Assembly: GCF_001831515.1 (NCBI RefSeq)
Contig: NZ_KV825630.1
Span: 164,804-228,803 of the forward strand
Direction of reading: 5' to 3'
Length of the DNA stretch: 64,000 bases
Origin: Corynebacterium sp. HMSC074A01
GTDB lineage: Bacteria; Actinomycetota; Actinomycetes; Mycobacteriales; Mycobacteriaceae
Shown: positions 9,198-17,284 of the stretch, one piece after another
Layout: the number at the start of each line of letters is the position of its first letter
How positions within the stretch are numbered: position 1 is the stretch's first letter
Made by a program: the position numbers and the translations under genes
The notes under the pieces: model-generated
Database searches by the model: none
Told to the model about the DNA's origin: nothing
The model's input: only the letters and a program-made list of their open reading frames with translations

Positions 9198-10859
9198 CTA
9201 CATCCGCTCCGGGGCAGACACCCCGACCATGGAAAGCGCGTTGGCGAGCACCTGGCGGGTGGCCATCGCCAGCGCGAGGCGAGCGCGGTGGATCGGCGCG
9301 ACTTCCTCGTCCGTCCTCGGCAGTACCTGGCAGGAGTCGTAGAACTTGTGGAAGGCGCTGGCCAGCTCCTCGGCGTAGCGGGCGACGCGGTGCGGCTCGC
9401 GCAGCTCGGCGGCAGCCTTGACCACGGCCGGGAACTCCCCGAGCGTGCGGATCAGGTCGCCCTCCTTCTCGTGGGTGAGCAGGCCGTAGTCCACGCCTTC
9501 GAAGTCGGCGCTGTCAAGGCCCGCGGCCTCGGCGTTGCGGGCCAGCGAGCACAGCCGCGCGTGTCCGTACTGCACGTAGTAGACCGGGTTGTCGCTCGAC
9601 TGCTTGGTCCACAGATCCAGGTCAATATCCAGGCTGGAATCCACCGATGAGCGCACCAGCGAGTAGCGCGCGCCGTCCACGCCGATCGCATCAACCAGGT
9701 CGTCCAGGGTGATGATCGTGCCGGCGCGCTTAGACATCTTTACCGGCTTGCCGTCGCGCACCAGGTTGACCATCTGCCCGATGAGCACCTCGACTGCCTC
9801 CGGGTCGTAGCCCAGCGCCTGTGCGGAAGCGCGCAGGCGAGCGATATAGCCGTGGTGGTCCGCACCCAGCATGTAGATGGCCAGGTTGTGTCCGCGGTCG
9901 AACTTGTCGGCCACGTACGCGATATCGCCGGCAATGTAGGCCGCGTTGCCGTCCGATTTCAGTACCACGCGGTCCTTATCGTCGCCAAAGTCGCTCGAGC
10001 GCAGCCACCAGGCCCCCTCGGATTCGTAGAGATTGCCGTTGTCCTTCAGCGTCTGGATCGCCTTGTCCACCGCGCCGGACTCAAACAGAGAGTTCTCGTG
10101 GAAGAAAACATCGAAGTCCACACCGAACTCGTGCAACGACTGCTTAATCTGCGCGAACATCATCTCCACGCCGGCCGCACGGAAGGTCTCCTGGACCTCC
10201 TCGTCGCTGCCATGAAGCGCATCCGCATGCTTGTCGACGACCGCGCCCGCAATCTCCTTGATGTACTCCCCGCCGTAACCGTCCTCGGGAGTCGGCTCGC
10301 CCTTCGCCGCGGCCACCAGGGAGCGGGCGAAACGGTCGATCTGCCCGCCGTGGTCATTGAAGTAGTACTCGCGGGTCACGTCCGCGCCGGAGGCTTCCAG
10401 CACGCGCCCCAAGGAATCGCCCACTGCCGCCCAGCGGGTACCGCCCAGGTGGATCGGGCCGGTGGGGTTGGCCGAGACGAACTCCAGGTTAATCTTCTGC
10501 CCGTCGTAACGCTGCGAGTTACCAAAGGACGAACCGGCGGCGAGGATCTCGCCCACCAGCTGGCCCTGGGCCGCGGAGGCCAGGCGCAGGTTGAGGAAGC
10601 CGGGGCCGGCAACCTCGGCGGTATCGATCGCCGCGTCGGCGCCGAGTGCGTCGGCAAGCCAGCTCGCCAGCTCACGCGGGTTCGTGCCCGCCTTCTTGGC
10701 CACCTGCAAAGCGACGTTCGTGGCGTAGTCCCCGTGCTCCGGGTTGCGCGGCCGCTCCACGGTCACGGTGTCCGGGACCACGGAGGAGTCGAGGTCGTGC
10801 GCGGTGAGCACGGAAACGGCTGCTTGCCTAATGAGCTGTGAAAGATCTGCTGGCGTCAT
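9198..10859 (-). CDS. argS: Arginyl-tRNA synthetase
   Basis: 553-residue class I aminoacyl-tRNA synthetase. The HIGH-type motif is in '[15 protein letters not shown]' (~115-130) and the KMSKS-type motif is '[11 protein letters not shown]' (~375). The C-terminal anticodon-binding DALR domain ends in '[13 protein letters not shown]'. I chose the ATG at 10859 over a TTG three codons upstream because [10 protein letters not shown] is the usual N-terminus; no strong ribosome binding site is visible. A tRNA-Arg gene lies 5.4 kb away on the other strand. Confidence 0.96.
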   Translation of the reverse strand: MTPADLSQLIRQAAVSVLTAHDLDSSVVPDTVTVERPRNPEHGDYATNVALQVAKKAGTNPRELASWLADALGADAAIDTAEVAGPGFLNLRLASAAQGQLVGEILAAGSSFGNSQRYDGQKINLEFVSANPTGPIHLGGTRWAAVGDSLGRVLEASGADVTREYYFNDHGGQIDRFARSLVAAAKGEPTPEDGYGGEYIKEIAGAVVDKHADALHGSDEEVQETFRAAGVEMMFAQIKQSLHEFGVDFDVFFHENSLFESGAVDKAIQTLKDNGNLYESEGAWWLRSSDFGDDKDRVVLKSDGNAAYIAGDIAYVADKFDRGHNLAIYMLGADHHGYIARLRASAQALGYDPEAVEVLIGQMVNLVRDGKPVKMSKRAGTIITLDDLVDAIGVDGARYSLVRSSVDSSLDIDLDLWTKQSSDNPVYYVQYGHARLCSLARNAEAAGLDSADFEGVDYGLLTHEKEGDLIRTLGEFPAVVKAAAELREPHRVARYAEELASAFHKFYDSCQVLPRTDEEVAPIHRARLALAMATRQVLANALSMVGVSAPERM

Positions 10860-11223
10860 GGGGTGCAAGTCTAATTCACCGCGCGCGCGATCTCTTCATG
10901 GCCTTGCGCACCGTCCGCAGCAGCTGAACCCAAGCCCGCATAGCCCCCGTTCGCTAGGTGCCATCCCCTCCCCCGCCGCGGGCAGTCCTTTACCCCCGCT
11001 CGCCCGAAAAGAGCAGGTAAGCGTGGCTGAAAAACTCATGCATTTCTTATGGCTTTTCGCTGCATCTAGTGTGACCCCGTGTCATAATTTCTAAATATGC
11101 CGCCGCAGGCACAGCTTTGGGGCAAGCGTTCCACGATGCGCCGCCAGAGAGCGCGACGGATGGTGGGGCGCGGGCCTTACGCGAGGCATGTAGTTCGTTT
11201 TCCCTCCAACCAAGGAGCGCACC
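10860..11223. other. Divergent intergenic region argS / lldP
   Basis: 364 nt between two divergent genes; no convincing open frame. It must carry promoters for argS-lysA (minus) and the lactate operon (plus). A CATAAT hexamer at 11083-11088 is a possible -10 for lldP, but no good -35 is spaced correctly. No obvious LldR-type TGGTCTGACCA palindrome was found. A clear AAGGAG ribosome binding site (about 11212-11217) precedes lldP. Confidence 0.4.
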
Positions 11224-12903
11224 ATGGACCAATTTCAGGTCTTTACCGATGCTGTCGGAGGCAGCCTCGGCCTTTCTGCGTTGGTGTCAGCCATTCCGCT
11301 GCTCACCTTCTTCATCATGCTGCTGGGTGTGAAAGCCAGCGCACACCTCTCCGGTCTGGTTGCCCTGATCGCAGCCATCCTGGTGGCCATCTTTGGCTTC
11401 AATATGCCCACCGGCATGGCGATTTCTTCCGCCTTCCGCGGCGGGTTGTTCGGCCTGCTGCCCATCGTCTTTGTCATCATGGCGGCGATCTGGTTCTACC
11501 AAATCACCGTCGCCTCGGGCCGCTTTGAAGATCTGCGCTTGGTCTTTGACAAGATGGGGCACGGCGATGTGCGCATCCAGGCCATGCTCATTGCCTTCTG
11601 CTTCGGTGGCCTACTCGAGGCGCTTGCGGGCTTCGGCGCACCGGTGGCCATTACCGCCACGATGATCCTGGCGCTGGGCATCAAGCCGCTGCGCGCAGCC
11701 ACGATCGTGCTGATTGCAAACACCGCGCCGGTCGCCTTCGGCGCCGTGGCGATTCCGATCACCACCGCCGGCGAGGTCGGCGGTCGCACGCTTGAGCAGA
11801 CCGAGAACATCGCCGCGATCGTCGGCCACCAGACCCCCTTCCTGGCGTTCTTCGTCCCCTTCATCATCGCCGGCATTATCGACGGCTGGCGTGGCGTCCG
11901 CGAGACCGCACCGGCCGCCTTTACCATCGGCCTGTCCTTCGGTATTGCGCAGTGGTGGACCTCGAACTTCTTCGCCTACCAGCTCACCGACGTCATTGCC
12001 TGCATCGTCGCACTCGGTGCCGCCTTCGCGCTGCTGCGCTTCTGGACGCCGAAGGGCGTCGAAGCACTGCGCGAGCGCCTGGAACTGCCCAGCACGGAAA
12101 ATCTCGAAGAGACCGAGCTGCCTGGCAACCGCGTGTGGATGGCGCTGATGCCCTACGCCATCGTCGTGGTCATCTTCGGCCTGGCCAACCTGGGTACCGC
12201 AATCCCCGGCTGGCTCAACTCCTTCCAGATCAAGTTCCCGTGGCCGGGCTTGCCCGAGGGCTCGCTTCTCGACGCCAACGGGGCCGAAGTCGTCGCCGAC
12301 TACTCCTTCAAGTACATCAACAACCCGGGCACGCTCCTGGTCATCTCTGGCCTGATCGTCGCCCTGGTTTACATCATCTTCAACGAGAACGGCCGCTACT
12401 CGCTGACCTGGGGCCAGGTGGGCAAGGAGCTGACCGACACGATGTACCGCATGCGTTGGTCTGCCGCCACGATCGTGCTCGTGCTCGCGCTGGCGTACGT
12501 GATGAACTACTCCGGCCAGACCGTCACCATTGGTGAGTTCTTTGCCAACCTCGGCGGCTTCTTCGCCTTCACCGCCCCCATTCTGGGTTGGATCGGTGTG
12601 GCAGTCACCGGCTCGGATACTTCCGCCAACGCCCTGTTTGCGAAGCTGCAGGTCACCGCCGCTGAGCAGCTGAACCTCAACCCGGATCTCATGCTTGCGG
12701 CCAACACCACCGGTGGTGTCGTGGGCAAGATGATCTCGCCGCAGTCGCTCGCGATTGCCGCAACGGCGGTAGACATGGAGGGTAAGGAATCCGAGATCTT
12801 CAAGCGAGTCGTTGGCTATTCCTTCGTCTTCTTGCTCGCCGTCTGCATCATGGTCTTCCTGCAGACCAACGTTCTCAGTTTCCTGGCGCCGGTCGTAAAC
12901 TAG
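11224..12903 (+). CDS. lldP: L-lactate permease (LctP/LldP family)
   Basis: 559-residue polytopic membrane protein with about 12-14 hydrophobic segments, importing lactate (and probably glycolate) with protons. The conserved 'GGLLEALAGFGAPVAITA' region (~130-147), 'NTAPVAFGAV', and the C-terminal 'TGSDTSANALF' and 'GKMISPQSLAIA' motifs define the LctP family. The start follows an excellent AAGGAG box. It is the first gene of lldP-lutA-lutB-lutC, 62 nt upstream of lutA. No linked regulator gene is present. Confidence 0.94.
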   Translation: MDQFQVFTDAVGGSLGLSALVSAIPLLTFFIMLLGVKASAHLSGLVALIAAILVAIFGFNMPTGMAISSAFRGGLFGLLPIVFVIMAAIWFYQITVASGRFEDLRLVFDKMGHGDVRIQAMLIAFCFGGLLEALAGFGAPVAITATMILALGIKPLRAATIVLIANTAPVAFGAVAIPITTAGEVGGRTLEQTENIAAIVGHQTPFLAFFVPFIIAGIIDGWRGVRETAPAAFTIGLSFGIAQWWTSNFFAYQLTDVIACIVALGAAFALLRFWTPKGVEALRERLELPSTENLEETELPGNRVWMALMPYAIVVVIFGLANLGTAIPGWLNSFQIKFPWPGLPEGSLLDANGAEVVADYSFKYINNPGTLLVISGLIVALVYIIFNENGRYSLTWGQVGKELTDTMYRMRWSAATIVLVLALAYVMNYSGQTVTIGEFFANLGGFFAFTAPILGWIGVAVTGSDTSANALFAKLQVTAAEQLNLNPDLMLAANTTGGVVGKMISPQSLAIAATAVDMEGKESEIFKRVVGYSFVFLLAVCIMVFLQTNVLSFLAPVVN

Positions 12904-12965
12904 AGACTTAGGTGCCCGGCTGCCGGAGCAATCCTTCACTAGAAATTCACCATAAGGAGTCCACA

Positions 12966-13751
12966 TTGCGAGTAGCACTGTTTTCTACTTGTATCGGCGA
13001 CGCTCTTTTTCCTGATGCGCACAAGGCCTCGGCACTTGTGCTGTCACGCCTAGGCTACGAGGTCGTCTTCCCAGAAGGCCAGACGTGCTGCGGCCAGATG
13101 CACGTCAACACTGGCTACCAGAAGCAGGCCGTACCCATCATTGAGTCCTACGTCGACGCCTTTGCCGACCCGTCCATCGATTACGTGGTGGCACCGTCCG
13201 GCTCTTGCGCGGGTGCCGTGCGTGAACAGCACGTTTCCCTGGCCGACCGCTACGGCAGCCCCGCGCTTGTTGACGGGGCGAAGAAGGCCGCCAAGAAGAC
13301 CTACGAACTCTCCGAGTTCATCATCGATGTCGCAGGCACCGAAGATGTCGGGGCGTTCTTCCCCCACCGCGTCACTTACCACGAGTCCTGCCACTCCCGC
13401 CGCTTCCTGGAGGTTGGCGAGCGCCCCTACAAGCTGTTGCGCGCAGTTGAAGGCCTCGAACTGGTGGAGCTGCCCAACCGCGAGGAATGCTGCGGTTTCG
13501 GCGGCACCTTCGCACTGAAGATGTCCGAGGTATCTGCGGCGATGGTCTCCGACAAGGCCCGCCACATCAAGGACACGAAGGCGGAATACGTCACCGCCGG
13601 TGACTCCTCCTGCCTGATGAACATCGCTGGCGCAATGAGCCGCCAGCACACGGGTGTGCGCGCCCTGCACATGGCTGAGATCCTCGCCTCCACCAAGGCG
13701 AACCCGTGGACCCCTGAATCAGCCGCGTACTCGAAGGAGAGCATGCTGTGA
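12966..13751 (+). CDS. lutA: Lactate utilization protein LutA ((Fe-S)-binding CCG-domain subunit)
   Basis: 261-residue subunit of the LutABC L-lactate oxidase complex that feeds electrons from lactate oxidation to pyruvate. Two CCG cysteine motifs are visible: 'CCGQMHVNTGY' (~40) and 'CCGFGGTFALKMSEVS' (~178), with 'SGSCAGA' and 'YHESCHSRR' between them. I chose the TTG at 12966 because AAGGAG lies 6 nt upstream and translation then begins MRVALFSTC, the family start; a longer GTG form is not supported. The stop overlaps lutB by 4 nt. Confidence 0.92.
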   Translation: MRVALFSTCIGDALFPDAHKASALVLSRLGYEVVFPEGQTCCGQMHVNTGYQKQAVPIIESYVDAFADPSIDYVVAPSGSCAGAVREQHVSLADRYGSPALVDGAKKAAKKTYELSEFIIDVAGTEDVGAFFPHRVTYHESCHSRRFLEVGERPYKLLRAVEGLELVELPNREECCGFGGTFALKMSEVSAAMVSDKARHIKDTKAEYVTAGDSSCLMNIAGAMSRQHTGVRALHMAEILASTKANPWTPESAAYSKESML

Positions 13752-15316
13752 AAGTCGCACTCGGTAAACCCCAAATGCCGCCCCACGCAAAGGGCCCGAA
13801 CCACCTGCGTGGCAGCGAGAAGTTCCAGAAGGCTGCGCACCACGAGCTGGACAATGTGACCAAGCGTCGCAACCTGAACTACGCCACCACCGCTATTCGT
13901 GTGAAGCGTCAGAACGTGGTTGACGAGCTGGATGACTGGCAGCAGCTGCGCAACGCCGGCTCGTCGATTAAGCAGGACGTCGGTGCGCGCATGCCCGAGC
14001 TGCTCGAGGAGTTCGAGCGCAACGTCACCGCCCGCGGCGGCCACGTCCACTGGGCGCGCGATGCGGAAGAGGCCAACGAGATCATCGCCGGGCTCATCGA
14101 AGAAACCGGCGAGACCGACGTGGTCAAGATCAAGTCCATGGCCACCCAGGAAATCGCGCTGAACGAGGAGCTGGAAAAGCGCGGCATCTCCGCACAGGAG
14201 ACCGACCTGGCCGAGCTGATCGTCCAGCTGGGCGAGGACTTCCCCTCCCACATTCTGGTGCCGGCGATTCACCGCAACCGTTCTGAGATCCGCAACATCT
14301 TCGTCGACAAGATGCCGAACACGGACGAGTCGCTGACTTCCGACCCGGCCGAGCTGGCTGAGGCTGCCCGCCAGTACCTGCGCGAGCAGTTCATGAAGGC
14401 GAAGGTTGCCATCTCTGGTGTGAACTTTGGTATCGCGGAAACCGGCACGGTCTCCATCGTGGAGTCCGAGGGCAACGGCCGTATGTGCCTGACCATGCCC
14501 GAGACCCTGATTTCTGTCATGGGCATTGAAAAGCTGCTGCCGACCTTCCAGGATCTGGAAGTCTTCCTGCAGCTGCTGCCGCGCTCGTCTACCGGTGAGC
14601 GCATGAACCCGTACACCTCCCTGTGGTCCGGTGTGACCGAGGGCGACGGCCCGCAGAACTTCCACATTGTCCTGCTGGACAACGGTCGTACCGCCGCGCT
14701 GTCGAACGAGATCGGCCGCGAAGCACTCAAGTGCATTCGCTGCTCGGCCTGCCTGAACGTGTGCCCGGTCTACGAGCGCGCCGGCGGCCACTCCTACGGT
14801 TCGACCTACCCGGGCCCGATCGGTGCGATCCTCACCCCGCAGCTGACGGGTATGGAGGATCTCAACGACCCGAACTCCTCGCTGCCGTATGCCTCCTCCC
14901 TGTGCGGGCGCTGCAACGAGGTCTGCCCGGTGAAGATCCCGATCACGGACATCCTGCTGGAGATGCGCCACCAGAAGGTGGAACAGCACAACCCGCGCCT
15001 GGAGAAGGCAGCCTTCGGCCTGATTGGCACCATGTGGGGCAAGCCGAAGCTCTGGGACAAGGCCGTGCGCATGGTCGCACTCGGCCGCGTGCTCGGCGGC
15101 TTCAAGGGCGAGATCACCTCTATGCCGGCGCCGATCAATGGCTGGACCGACTACCGCGACGTGGCAGTGCCGCCGAAGAAGTCCTTCCGCCAGTGGTGGG
15201 AGACGGACGAGGCGCGCGACCTGCTCGCCGCAGAGCGCAAGCGTGGCGTGCCCGGCCGCGATTCCGAGGCCAACAAGACCGACTTTGTCGACCCGAACAC
15301 CGGAGAGGATAAGTAG
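13748..15316 (+). CDS. lutB: Lactate utilization protein LutB (iron-sulfur subunit)
   Basis: 522-residue iron-sulfur/LUD-domain subunit of the LutABC complex. Residues ~60-300 are the LUD domain ('GVNFGIAETGTV'). Two ferredoxin-type clusters follow: C329-x2-C332-x2-C335-x3-C339 and C386-x2-C389-x3-C393. The start is GTG, translationally coupled to lutA through GTGA. lutC follows 3 nt after the stop. Length is slightly above the B. subtilis LutB type. Confidence 0.93.
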   Translation: MKVALGKPQMPPHAKGPNHLRGSEKFQKAAHHELDNVTKRRNLNYATTAIRVKRQNVVDELDDWQQLRNAGSSIKQDVGARMPELLEEFERNVTARGGHVHWARDAEEANEIIAGLIEETGETDVVKIKSMATQEIALNEELEKRGISAQETDLAELIVQLGEDFPSHILVPAIHRNRSEIRNIFVDKMPNTDESLTSDPAELAEAARQYLREQFMKAKVAISGVNFGIAETGTVSIVESEGNGRMCLTMPETLISVMGIEKLLPTFQDLEVFLQLLPRSSTGERMNPYTSLWSGVTEGDGPQNFHIVLLDNGRTAALSNEIGREALKCIRCSACLNVCPVYERAGGHSYGSTYPGPIGAILTPQLTGMEDLNDPNSSLPYASSLCGRCNEVCPVKIPITDILLEMRHQKVEQHNPRLEKAAFGLIGTMWGKPKLWDKAVRMVALGRVLGGFKGEITSMPAPINGWTDYRDVAVPPKKSFRQWWETDEARDLLAAERKRGVPGRDSEANKTDFVDPNTGEDK

Positions 15317-15319
15317 ATC

Positions 15320-15973
15320 ATGGCAGCCAATGTTTCCTCCCGAAACGCGGACGCGAAGAAGGAAATCCTGACCCGCATCCGCAATGCGCAGAAGCTTTCC
15401 AACGCGCCCGCCTACGTCGAGCCGGTCCGCGAGTACAACACCTCCTCGGACCACACCCCCGAGCAGCTGCGCGAGATCCTCGTCGATCGCCTGCTCGACT
15501 ACAAGGCCACCGTGGTGGAGACCTCCGAGGCGGATCTGGCAAGCAACATCGCCAAGATCCTCGCCGAGCGCGGTGCCAAGGACATCGTCTACGCCCCCGG
15601 CTTGGACGAGTCCCTCTTCACCGAGTTCGACGGTTCCTCCCGCGCCGATGACCCGGCCTCGGACCCGCGAGAGCTTGGCGACGTCGGCGCCGTCGTCACC
15701 GACTCCAAGGTGACCTCCGCCCAGACCGGCTCCATCGTGCTCGAGTCTGGCGATGTGTGCGGCCGCCGCGCGCTGTCACTCGTGCCCGACCGCCACGTGG
15801 TGATCGTGCGCCCCGATTCCCTGGTCTACGGCGTGCCTGAGATGATCAGCCGCATCGATCCGGAGAAGCCGGCCACCATGATTTCCGGTGGCTCCGCGAC
15901 CTCCGACATCGAGCTGGTCCGCGTCGAGGGCGTGCACGGCCCGCGCGACCTGATCGTGATGGTCGTCCACTAA
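15320..15973 (+). CDS. lutC: Lactate utilization protein LutC (LUD domain)
   Basis: 217-residue LUD-domain protein, third subunit of the LutABC lactate oxidation system. The conserved C-terminal portion 'TGSIVLESGDVCGRRALSLVPDRH' region and 'PATMISGGSATSDIELVRVEGVHGP' is typical of LutC/YkgG. It is the last gene of the lldP-lutABC operon and is followed after 12 nt by a strong terminator hairpin. Confidence 0.93.
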   Translation: MAANVSSRNADAKKEILTRIRNAQKLSNAPAYVEPVREYNTSSDHTPEQLREILVDRLLDYKATVVETSEADLASNIAKILAERGAKDIVYAPGLDESLFTEFDGSSRADDPASDPRELGDVGAVVTDSKVTSAQTGSIVLESGDVCGRRALSLVPDRHVVIVRPDSLVYGVPEMISRIDPEKPATMISGGSATSDIELVRVEGVHGPRDLIVMVVH

Positions 15974-15985
15974 TTCGGCACACAC

Positions 15986-16021
15986 AAAGTGGCCGGTACC
16001 GCACTCGGTACCGGCCACTTT
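15986..16021 (+). terminator. Terminator of the lldP-lutABC operon
   Basis: Perfect 16-bp inverted repeat (AAAGTGGCCGGTACCG, loop CACT, and its complement) ending in TTT, 12 nt after the lutC stop. A/T symmetry at both ends makes it potentially bidirectional. Confidence 0.92.
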
Positions 16022-16267
16022 GCTGTCATTGTTTCCCGTGTCACGCCTCCTCAAAGGCGCACAATCATCATGCGACACCACCCCTGCAAATCAGTGAAAA
16101 CTCCCTGGCGCGTTCCATGGATGTGCCTAGGAAATCCCGGACTCCCCCACGCCCCGCTCGCTTCTCGACGCCACCCACACACCAATTAACTCCCCACCAC
16201 CGTCGGGTGCTACGCTCTATCCTGTTGTCTTCACACGCGGAAGCTTCCGCGTAAAAAGCACAACGAT

Positions 16268-16341
16268 GTCTCCGTAGCTCAGTGGATTAGAGCATCGGTT
16301 TCCGGTACCGAAGGTCGCAGGTTCGAGTCCTGTCGGGGACA
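16268..16341 (+). tRNA. tRNA-Arg (anticodon CCG)
   Basis: 74-nt cloverleaf. Acceptor stem GTCTCCG/CGGGGAC with one G-U pair, D-arm GCTC..GAGC, anticodon stem TCGGT/ACCGA with loop TTCCGGT giving anticodon CCG, variable AGGTC, T-arm GCAGG-TTCGAGT-CCTGT, discriminator A. CCA is not encoded. A degraded mobile island begins immediately 3' of it, which is typical of tRNA genes used as integration sites. I found no second copy of its 3' end that would prove an attachment site. Confidence 0.96.
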
Positions 16342-16349
16342 CGCTGTCC

Positions 16350-16394
16350 TCAGTCGCGACATAGTTGACAACTCAGTCGCGAGATGGTGGACAA
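16350..16394 (-). repeat. Tandem IS481-type terminal repeat (two copies)
   Basis: Two 22-nt direct copies at 16350-16371 and 16373-16394 share 19 of 22 bases (TCAGTCGCGA then CATAGTTGACAA or GATGGTGGACAA). Read on the minus strand they give TTGTCAACTATGTCGCGACT, resembling terminal repeats of IS481-like elements. They form the outer end of the transposase remnant and begin 9 nt after the tRNA. Confidence 0.6.
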
Positions 16395-16395
16395 A

Positions 16396-16440
16396 CCGGT
16401 GCCTCGGTTTTTGTTTTTCCGAGGTGCCGGTTTTGTTTTT
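16396..16440 (+). terminator. Terminator-like hairpin behind tRNA-Arg
   Basis: CCGGTGCCTCGG (16396-16407) pairs with CCGAGGTGCCGG (16419-16430) with two central G-T wobbles. The loop is TTTTTGTTTTT and a TTTTGTTTTT tail follows. It may end tRNA read-through, or be part of the IS remnant. Confidence 0.6.
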
Positions 16441-16459
16441 AGGTCAGTGGACGTTGGCC

Positions 16460-16690
16460 TTATTGCCAGTATGGTTTTTGGTAATTGCGGGAGGTGTCGA
16501 TGTAGTGCTCGGTGATGATTTCGCCGGTCTCTTTTAACGATGTGGTGACGTGGTTGTCGGTGATGACCATCAGGATGTGTTTCCCGCCGTAGGCGCGTCC
16601 GATGCCTAGGTGGTAGAGCCTTCCGGCGTAGCGGATGGTGACTTTGCCGTTGGTTCCGACGATGTCGTTGCGGGTGCTCCATTCGTCTCT
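16460..16690 (-). mobile_element. IS481-family transposase, C-terminal remnant
   Basis: About 75 codons of the extreme C-terminus of an IS481-type transposase/integrase remain. The reading 'GKVTIRYAGRLYHLGIGRAY', then 'GGKHILMVITDNHVTT' and 'TGEIITEHYIDTSRNYQ', is the family's beta-rich tail domain with 'GRL.HLGIGRAY' and 'TGEI..EH.ID' motifs. The DDE catalytic core is entirely missing, so it cannot transpose. Upstream (higher coordinates) the transposase similarity stops near 16690 and an unrelated methyltransferase fragment begins in another frame. The frame stays open to 16741, but that extension is antisense noise. Confidence 0.7.
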
Positions 16691-16808
16691 CACAGTAGCG
16701 CGGGTCGGACGGGGCAACTCAGGTGTAGCCATACTTCCCACTCTGCGCCGGAATAAGCGCCTTGTCTTTGTTGAACCAGGTCAGTTCTAGTTTCTGGCTT
16801 CTCGCCAC
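16689..16808 (-). pseudogene. Truncated DNA methyltransferase, N-terminal fragment with premature TGA
   Basis: A perfect GGAGG box (16818-16814) precedes a GTG at 16808 that reads MARSQKLELTWFNKDKALIP and on to 'GKYGYT'. It then meets TGA at 16721-16719, after which the same frame continues 'VAPSDPRYCE'. N-termini of this kind ('LELTW..KDKALIP....KYGYTWV.P.DPRY.E') are, from memory, those of type III-like site-specific adenine methyltransferases, so TGA replaces the expected Trp codon TGG. The similarity ends at ~16689, where the transposase remnant begins. It is a dead 5' end of a restriction-modification gene. Family naming is by recollection and not verified. Confidence 0.5.
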
Positions 16809-16842
16809 GGGAACCTCCAATATCATTTTTCCCACTGTATCG

Positions 16843-16858
16843 GCATTACCGGCAGCGT
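16843..16858 (+). repeat. 16-nt direct repeat, left copy
   Basis: GCATTACCGGCAGCGT; an identical copy lies at 18354-18369. The two copies flank the short-RNA/Abi module. A diverged copy (GCATCGCCGGCAGCGT) lies inside the TetR gene near 19599-19614. Confidence 0.6.
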
Positions 16859-17143
16859 GGGGACGTGATTTAACCGTATCTTCGAGGAGGGTGACTTACC
16901 CCGGTGACACGCACCTACCCGGAGGGGTCGGAGGGGGTCTCCCGACCGTCTCGAAAGGCTCTGACATCTCCCTCGTGTTCCATACACGGCACGTTGAGAC
17001 ACAGGTGGTCGCGTCCCTCCTTCCAGATCGAATACCCCTGAAATAGGGCAAACCAACCGGCGATGAACAGCGGTAACGCAATTCGGGCGGTGGACAACGC
17101 GACTCATTCTCACGCCGAGTCACGCACAACCCCCCTGTCCGTC

Positions 17144-17149
17144 TATAGT
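17144..17149 (+). promoter_or_regulatory. Candidate -10 element of the Abi-linked small RNA
   Basis: TATAGT lies about 7 nt before the predicted RNA 5' end. No good -35 hexamer is visible, which is common for actinobacterial promoters. Confidence 0.45.
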
Positions 17150-17155
17150 GAAGTC

Positions 17156-17240
17156 ATCAGCCCCGTTCAGCCGCCTCTCCCGGAAGCGCCCCGCTGTTCG
17201 GCCCTGTTCAACACCCCACGCGAGTGGGGTGTTGTTCTTT
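17156..17240 (+). ncRNA. Predicted short RNA upstream of the Abi_2 gene (putative RNA antitoxin, abiF-type)
   Basis: A self-contained transcription unit of about 85 nt: TATAGT -10 at 17144, a C-rich body, and a perfect intrinsic terminator at 17209-17240. No start codon and frame of useful length fits inside. The body contains three related segments: CCCCGTTCAGCC (17161), CCCCGCTGTTCGGCC (17189) and CCCTGTTCAACACC (17202). The abi gene starts 45 nt after the terminator. This promoter-RNA-terminator-toxin layout matches type III toxin-antitoxin loci, and abiF-type RNAs are known next to Abi_2 genes. I did not fold it or compare it with a covariance model. Transcript ends are inferred. Confidence 0.5.
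17209..17240 (+). terminator. Intrinsic terminator between small RNA and abi gene
   Basis: Perfect 11-bp stem CAACACCCCAC/GTGGGGTGTTG closed by a GCGA (GNRA) tetraloop and followed by TTCTTT. It lies 5' of the abi coding region, so it ends a separate upstream transcript or attenuates abi. Confidence 0.85.
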
Positions 17241-17284
17241 CCCTAAAAGGTAACGCTGCACTCCATTGGTAAAGTTACTGTCTA

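Noticed and set aside
16915-17097. 60-codon minus-strand frame with a hydrophobic N-terminus
   Set aside because: TTG start without ribosome binding site and no recognised family; it could be a small membrane protein but the evidence is too thin.
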